Origin: Caballeronia udeis
GTDB lineage: Bacteria; Pseudomonadota; Gammaproteobacteria; Burkholderiales; Burkholderiaceae
Length of the DNA stretch: 64,000 nt
NCBI RefSeq assembly: GCF_001544555.2
Contig: NZ_FCOK02000038.1
Coordinates: 20,208 to 84,207 of the forward strand
Direction: 5' to 3'
A program made the translations under genes and the position numbers. Below, piece by piece: positions 60,491-64,000 of the stretch; the first letter of the stretch is position 1, and every line of letters starts with the position of its first letter. Below the pieces are notes generated by a model. The model saw nothing but the letters and a program-made list of their open reading frames with translations, ran no database searches and had not been told where the DNA came from.

Positions 60491-60633
60491 GGGCGCGGTA
60501 TGGGAGATTGCATCTTTCTGCTAAGGGCATTGCTTCCGCAGTGCCCGGCGAATAATAAGGCAACCGGAACTCTCGCGCTTGAACCCGGTCTGCAACCGGC
60601 AGCCCCCCAGGACCACCGGCTCCAGGCGTACGT

Positions 60634-61533
60634 TCAGGCGATGCCTTGCTCCAGCATCGGCATGCTGCGTAAGCGCGCCACGTCGCGGCCCGGCGGCGCG
60701 CCGAACAGGCGGCTGTATTCGCGGCTGAACTGCGACGGGCTGTCGTAGCCCACCTCGAATCCCACCGCGGCGACGTCTCCCGATTCCGTCAGGAGCCGCG
60801 CACGCGCTTCCTGCAGGCGTATGCGCTTCTGGTATTGAAGCGGGCTCATTGAAGTAACCGCGCGGAAGTGGCGGTGAAACGACGAAACGCTCATGCCCAC
60901 CAACCCGGCCAGATCTTCAGTCGCGAGCGTCTCGGCGTAGTGGCTGCGGATCCAGCGGATCGCATGGCTGATTTGCGATAAGCGGCTATCGGCGAGACCG
61001 ATCTGCCGCACCATCCCGCCTTGTTCGCCTGCGAGCAGCCGCCACAGGATTTCGCGCTCGAACATGGGCGCGAGCACGCAGGTGTCTTCCGGGTGATCCA
61101 GCAGTCGAAGCAGGCGCACGACCGGATCAAGCAATTCCGGCGATGCCTGGCTGACAGCAAAACCCAGGGACTCGGCGACGGTCCTGTCGCCGCCCGCGGT
61201 CTCCAGCAGCAGCGTGGCAATGTTCGCCGGCTTCAGCACCAGCCCCATCGCGAGAAAGGGTTCGCGCTCGCTGGCCTCGACTACGTGCCCGGTGATCGGC
61301 AGATCGACGGACACGACCACGTACTGCCCCGCGCGGTACTCGAACACCTTGTCGTTGAGCACCGTGCGTTTGGTGCCTTGGGCGATGACGGCAAGCGTGG
61401 GTTCGTACACATGGTGGATCGGCTCGGTGGTTGTATTGGAAGCCATGACTGCGACGCCCGGCAGCGCTTCGACCATCATGTCGGCGCGGGCGTGGCGTTT
61501 GATCAAGGTGCGAAGTTCGGCGAGATGTTCCAT
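60634..61533 (-). CDS. AraC-family regulator (YqhC-like)
   Basis: The ATG at 61533 gives 299 residues. The N-terminal half is the AraC_N cupin-like domain of the YqhC group (IHHVYEPTLAVIAQGTKRTVLNDKVFEYRAGQYVVVSVDLPITG). The C-terminal half carries LAGLVGMSVSSFHRHFRAVTSMSPLQYQKRIRLQEARARLL and VGYDSPSQFSREYSRLFGAPPGRD. YqhC activates aldehyde/aldo-keto reductases in E. coli. The divergent aldo/keto reductase at 61700 matches that logic. Confidence 0.9.
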   Translation of the reverse strand: MEHLAELRTLIKRHARADMMVEALPGVAVMASNTTTEPIHHVYEPTLAVIAQGTKRTVLNDKVFEYRAGQYVVVSVDLPITGHVVEASEREPFLAMGLVLKPANIATLLLETAGGDRTVAESLGFAVSQASPELLDPVVRLLRLLDHPEDTCVLAPMFEREILWRLLAGEQGGMVRQIGLADSRLSQISHAIRWIRSHYAETLATEDLAGLVGMSVSSFHRHFRAVTSMSPLQYQKRIRLQEARARLLTESGDVAAVGFEVGYDSPSQFSREYSRLFGAPPGRDVARLRSMPMLEQGIA

Positions 61534-61699
61534 CCTTCCACGGTAAGGGGCGAACGTTCGGGATGCAAGCACCGTACGCATGATTCGCCCAAGCTTGGCA
61601 GGATTGTGCAAGAGCTTGCGAGAATTGGTCTATCGCCGGGAAGGCGCGCGGTGGTTTTATTGACGTCAGGCCAACCCGTCAATTTTGAGGAGAAACATC

Positions 61700-62782
61700 A
61701 TGTCGCTGGATTCCTATGTCACGCTCGGCCGCTCCGGTCTTCGCGTCAGCCCGTTTTGCCTCGGCACCATGACCTTCGGCGAAGACTGGGGCTGGGGCTC
61801 GAGCCCCGCTGAGGCAGAAACCATCCTTGCCGAGTATCTCGACCGGGGCGGCAATTTCATCGATACCGCCAACATCTACACCGTCGGTCATTCCGAAAAG
61901 ATCATCGGCGACTTCTTTGCGCGGCAAAAGGGCCGCCGGGATCGGACGGTCATTGCCACGAAGTTCTTCGGCAACCTGCATCGCGGAGATCCGAACGGGG
62001 GCGGGGCCGGACGCAAGGCGATGGTCGAGCAATGCGAGGAATCGCTGCGCCGGTTGCAGACGGACTATATCGACCTGTACTGGATGCACAACTGGGACCG
62101 CACGGCGCCCATTGAAGAAACGATGCGCGCAATGGACGATCTCGTGAGCGCCGGCAAGGTGCGTTATCTGGGATTCTCCGATGCGCCCGCCTGGAAGGTC
62201 GCGCAGGCGCAGATCATTGCGCAGTTCCGCGGCTGGACGCCGTTGATCGCGATGCAGATTGAATACTCCCTTCTGCAGCGGACCGTGGAGGGTGAACTGA
62301 CGCCAATGGCGCAAGAGCTTGGCATCGGCGTGATGCCGTGGAGTCCTCTCAAGAACGGCTGGCTGTCGGGCAAATACAGTCGTGAGAATGCGGGTACCGT
62401 TGCGTCGGATCGCGGATCTCTGGTCGGCTTGCCGGGCGAGAAGGATTTTCAGGTTATCGATACGCTGACAGCCGTTGCCAAGGAAGCGAACGCCACTCCC
62501 GCGGCGGTTGCGCTTGCGTGGCTACAAAGCCGTCCGGGGGTGACATCGACAATCCTGGGCGCACGCCGGATTGACCAGCTTCGGGCGAATCTTGCCGCGC
62601 TCGACCTCAAGTTGACTGACGCGCAGGTTGCGACCCTCAACGAGGTATCGAAGCCCGTTCTCAACTTCCCCGCCGATCTCAACCGCGATCTTTCGCCGAG
62701 CTTTGCGTTTGCAGGCGCGACTGTCGACGGTCAGCGGACAGCGGTCTTGCCCTTGCTGACCGAAAACGCGCAAAGATATTGA
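61700..62782 (+). CDS. Aldo/keto reductase
   Basis: The ATG at 61700 with GAGGAG upstream gives 360 residues, usual for the YajO/Tas type. The catalytic tetrad appears as Asp in FIDTANIYTVGHSEKI (~53), Tyr in NIYTVG (~58), Lys in VIATKFFG (~92) and His in YWMHNWD (~130). NADPH-binding residues lie in GARRIDQLRANL near the C-terminus. It reduces aldehydes or ketones. The divergent YqhC-like AraC protein probably activates it under aldehyde stress. Confidence 0.92.
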   Translation: MSLDSYVTLGRSGLRVSPFCLGTMTFGEDWGWGSSPAEAETILAEYLDRGGNFIDTANIYTVGHSEKIIGDFFARQKGRRDRTVIATKFFGNLHRGDPNGGGAGRKAMVEQCEESLRRLQTDYIDLYWMHNWDRTAPIEETMRAMDDLVSAGKVRYLGFSDAPAWKVAQAQIIAQFRGWTPLIAMQIEYSLLQRTVEGELTPMAQELGIGVMPWSPLKNGWLSGKYSRENAGTVASDRGSLVGLPGEKDFQVIDTLTAVAKEANATPAAVALAWLQSRPGVTSTILGARRIDQLRANLAALDLKLTDAQVATLNEVSKPVLNFPADLNRDLSPSFAFAGATVDGQRTAVLPLLTENAQRY

Positions 62783-63004
62783 CGGTGTTTGAGTAATGGC
62801 CCGACGGTTTGTGGTTTCGAACCCCGGCGCAGTAGATAGTCTTCTTTAAACAGCGACGGGAGGCTCGGCGGTTCAGGCGTGAGCACTCTCGTGCCCTGGC
62901 GATTTTCGAGGGCGCTTCAATTTCGCAGACGCTGTCTGCGGAATCTTGCCGACAGGCCAGGCTTGATAAAACGAGCGCATCTGTTCAAGGTTGTGCGCGG
63001 CAAT

Positions 63005-63769
63005 TCAACCCGGCGGCGCGTCAGGCAGCGTGCCGCCCTCTGAGCGCGTGCGCAGCGTCGTCATGGTTCTTTCGGCCAGCACCGCATCGCGCTTGGCTAA
63101 CAAATGGCCGCGCAGGATCGACGCCATGCGCTTGCCGTCGCGCGCTTCCAGCGCCTCGATCATGGCTTCGTGATCGCGAATCGCGCTGTCCCACTTCACC
63201 GTCTGGAAGTTGGACCGGAACCGTAGCGCCTGCAGCCGCCGGTTCACCGCTATATACGTCTGCCGCAAAGCCGAATTACGCGCGGCGTCGTTGATCTTGT
63301 CGTGAATGGCGTGATTGCGGCTGTAGTACCCCGACAGGTCGTTCTGCTCCCGGCACGCCAGCATGGCGTAATGCAGCGCCTTGATTTCGCTCAGCTCGGC
63401 AGGCGTCATGCGCTCGCACGCGAGTTCGCCCGAGAACGCTTCCAGCCCGCTCATCAGTTCGAAGGTATCGCGAATCTCCGCCTCGCTCATCTGCGACACC
63501 GACGCGCCCCGGTTCGGCAGGATGTCGATCAGTCCCTCAGACGCCAGCACTTTCAGCGCCTCACGCAACGGCGTGCGCGAAATCCCCAGCATCTCGCACA
63601 ACGTACGTTCGTTGAGCTTCACGCCCGGCGCGAGCAAGCCCTCGACAATGAAATTGCGCAGGTGTTCCACCACCGTGTCGTGCAACCGCTGCCGCTCAAC
63701 TTTTGGAAGCGTGGCAGCGATTTGCGAAATCTGCGCGATCTGTGAATCCTGCAGATGATCATTTTGCAT
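63005..63769 (-). CDS. GntR-family (FCD) transcriptional regulator
   Basis: The 254-residue protein has the winged helix LHDTVVEHLRNFIVEGLLAPGVKLNERTLCEMLGISRTPLREALKVLASEGLI and an FCD domain with candidate metal ligands in NHAIHDKINDAARN and RDHEAMIEALEARD...RGHL. It is divergent from an aminotransferase gene starting at 63927. A 16-bp palindrome 15 bases before that gene, and a near half-site (TTTTGCATTCAA) spanning the start codon of this regulator, are candidate operators. Confidence 0.9.
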   Translation of the reverse strand: MQNDHLQDSQIAQISQIAATLPKVERQRLHDTVVEHLRNFIVEGLLAPGVKLNERTLCEMLGISRTPLREALKVLASEGLIDILPNRGASVSQMSEAEIRDTFELMSGLEAFSGELACERMTPAELSEIKALHYAMLACREQNDLSGYYSRNHAIHDKINDAARNSALRQTYIAVNRRLQALRFRSNFQTVKWDSAIRDHEAMIEALEARDGKRMASILRGHLLAKRDAVLAERTMTTLRTRSEGGTLPDAPPG

Positions 63770-63896
63770 TCAATACCTCGACCCATTCTGTTGACGCGAT
63801 TTTACCGTACGGCGCCGGTAAATTTGGAGGGGCGGGTTTTCACCTAAGAAAAACAAGCATTTATCGCTTTCGATCACCGTCACGGTGCGTTAAAGT

Positions 63897-63912
63897 ATTT
63901 TGCATGCAAAAT
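63897..63912 (+). promoter_or_regulatory. 16-bp palindrome, candidate GntR operator
   Basis: ATTTTGCATGCAAAAT is a perfect palindrome 15 bases upstream of the aminotransferase start. TTTTGCATTCAA at the regulator's own start is a partial match on the divergent side. Confidence 0.6.
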
Positions 63913-63926
63913 TCAAAGGACGCATC

Positions 63927-64000
63927 ATGGTAAAGCTTGATTTCCATCCCGCTGGTCGCCATTTCCTGCAGATTCCGGGTCCCAGCCCGGTTCCCGACCG
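63927..64000 (+). CDS. Start of an alanine/serine-glyoxylate aminotransferase family gene (partial)
   Basis: The ATG at 63927 follows AAAGGA. The visible 24 residues (KLDFHPAGRHFLQIPGPSPVPDR) are the typical beginning of class V PLP aminotransferases of the AGXT/serine-glyoxylate group, with the PGP substrate loop. The rest lies beyond the window. It is divergent from the FCD-type GntR regulator, which probably controls it. Confidence 0.7.
   Translation, partial: MVKLDFHPAGRHFLQIPGPSPVPD

Noticed and set aside
59088..60563. 491-residue minus-strand frame overlapping the MHS transporter
   Set aside because: It overlaps in another frame the transporter at 59216-60490, which has all MFS motifs; the long frame is Arg/His/Pro-rich.

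Overview
The window looks like part of a secondary replicon (chromid or megaplasmid) of a Burkholderiaceae bacterium, most likely Paraburkholderia or Caballeronia. The coding DNA is GC-rich. It has many LysR/GntR/AraC regulators, MFS and ABC importers, DUF4148 secreted proteins and a dialkylglycine decarboxylase pair. At 12.8-18.8 kb it carries a parA-parB-rep block with a large tyrosine recombinase. The genus and the chromid assignment are inferences from gene content. No rRNA or tRNA genes were seen.

Layout. 0-3.2 kb: tail of a probable 2OG-Fe(II) oxygenase, ycaO, and an orphan AAA ATPase with its own AT-rich operator. 3.2-10.4 kb: an eight-gene minus-strand operon (GntR regulator, ABC importer, MDR reductase, hotdog thioesterase, VOC protein, acyl-CoA ligase) that looks like uptake and CoA-linked breakdown of one unknown small organic compound. 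10.8-12.0 kb: a DUF4148 protein, a bidirectional terminator and a GntR regulator. 12.8-16.7 kb: replication and partition genes. The parB-rep gap holds two copies of a parS-like 35-bp repeat and, on the opposite strand, a promoter plus a strong terminator predicting a ~105-nt counter-transcribed RNA, the arrangement known from alphaproteobacterial repABC replicons. 16.9-18.8 kb: integrase.

19.2-25.8 kb: a qorB/HxlR divergent pair, then a sulfur-oxidation island (tsdB-tsdA thiosulfate dehydrogenase, DsrE, TauE/SafE, persulfide dioxygenase, two-piece YeeE/YedE) arranged around an AT-rich palindrome. 25.9-38.7 kb: assorted accessory genes including the dgdR/dgdA pair, an ArsR-SRPBCC pair with a leaderless-type promoter, and a GlxA-type regulator divergent from a cysteine hydrolase. 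39-43.2 kb: IclR, citryl-CoA lyase-like protein, family III CoA-transferase and MFS importer, probably one organic-acid catabolic unit. 43.4-46.8 kb: a periplasmic GMC dehydrogenase complex with cytochrome c and a Tat-exported small subunit, plus a glyoxalase. 46.8-50 kb: repetitive intergenic DNA, a DMT exporter, a Gly/Pro-rich SH3 protein and a decayed acetyltransferase.

50.8-55.4 kb: a GntR/UTRA regulator, a chemoreceptor, an amidohydrolase and an MFS carrier. The chemoreceptor and the amidohydrolase/MFS operon share an AT-rich palindromic site, suggesting that sensing and uptake of the substrate are co-regulated. 56.8-57.4 kb is a graveyard of gene fragments. The window ends with two AraC regulators (one with a perfect 18-bp inverted repeat just after its start), an MHS-type MFS carrier, an aldo/keto reductase, and a GntR regulator divergent from the start of an alanine/serine-glyoxylate aminotransferase gene.
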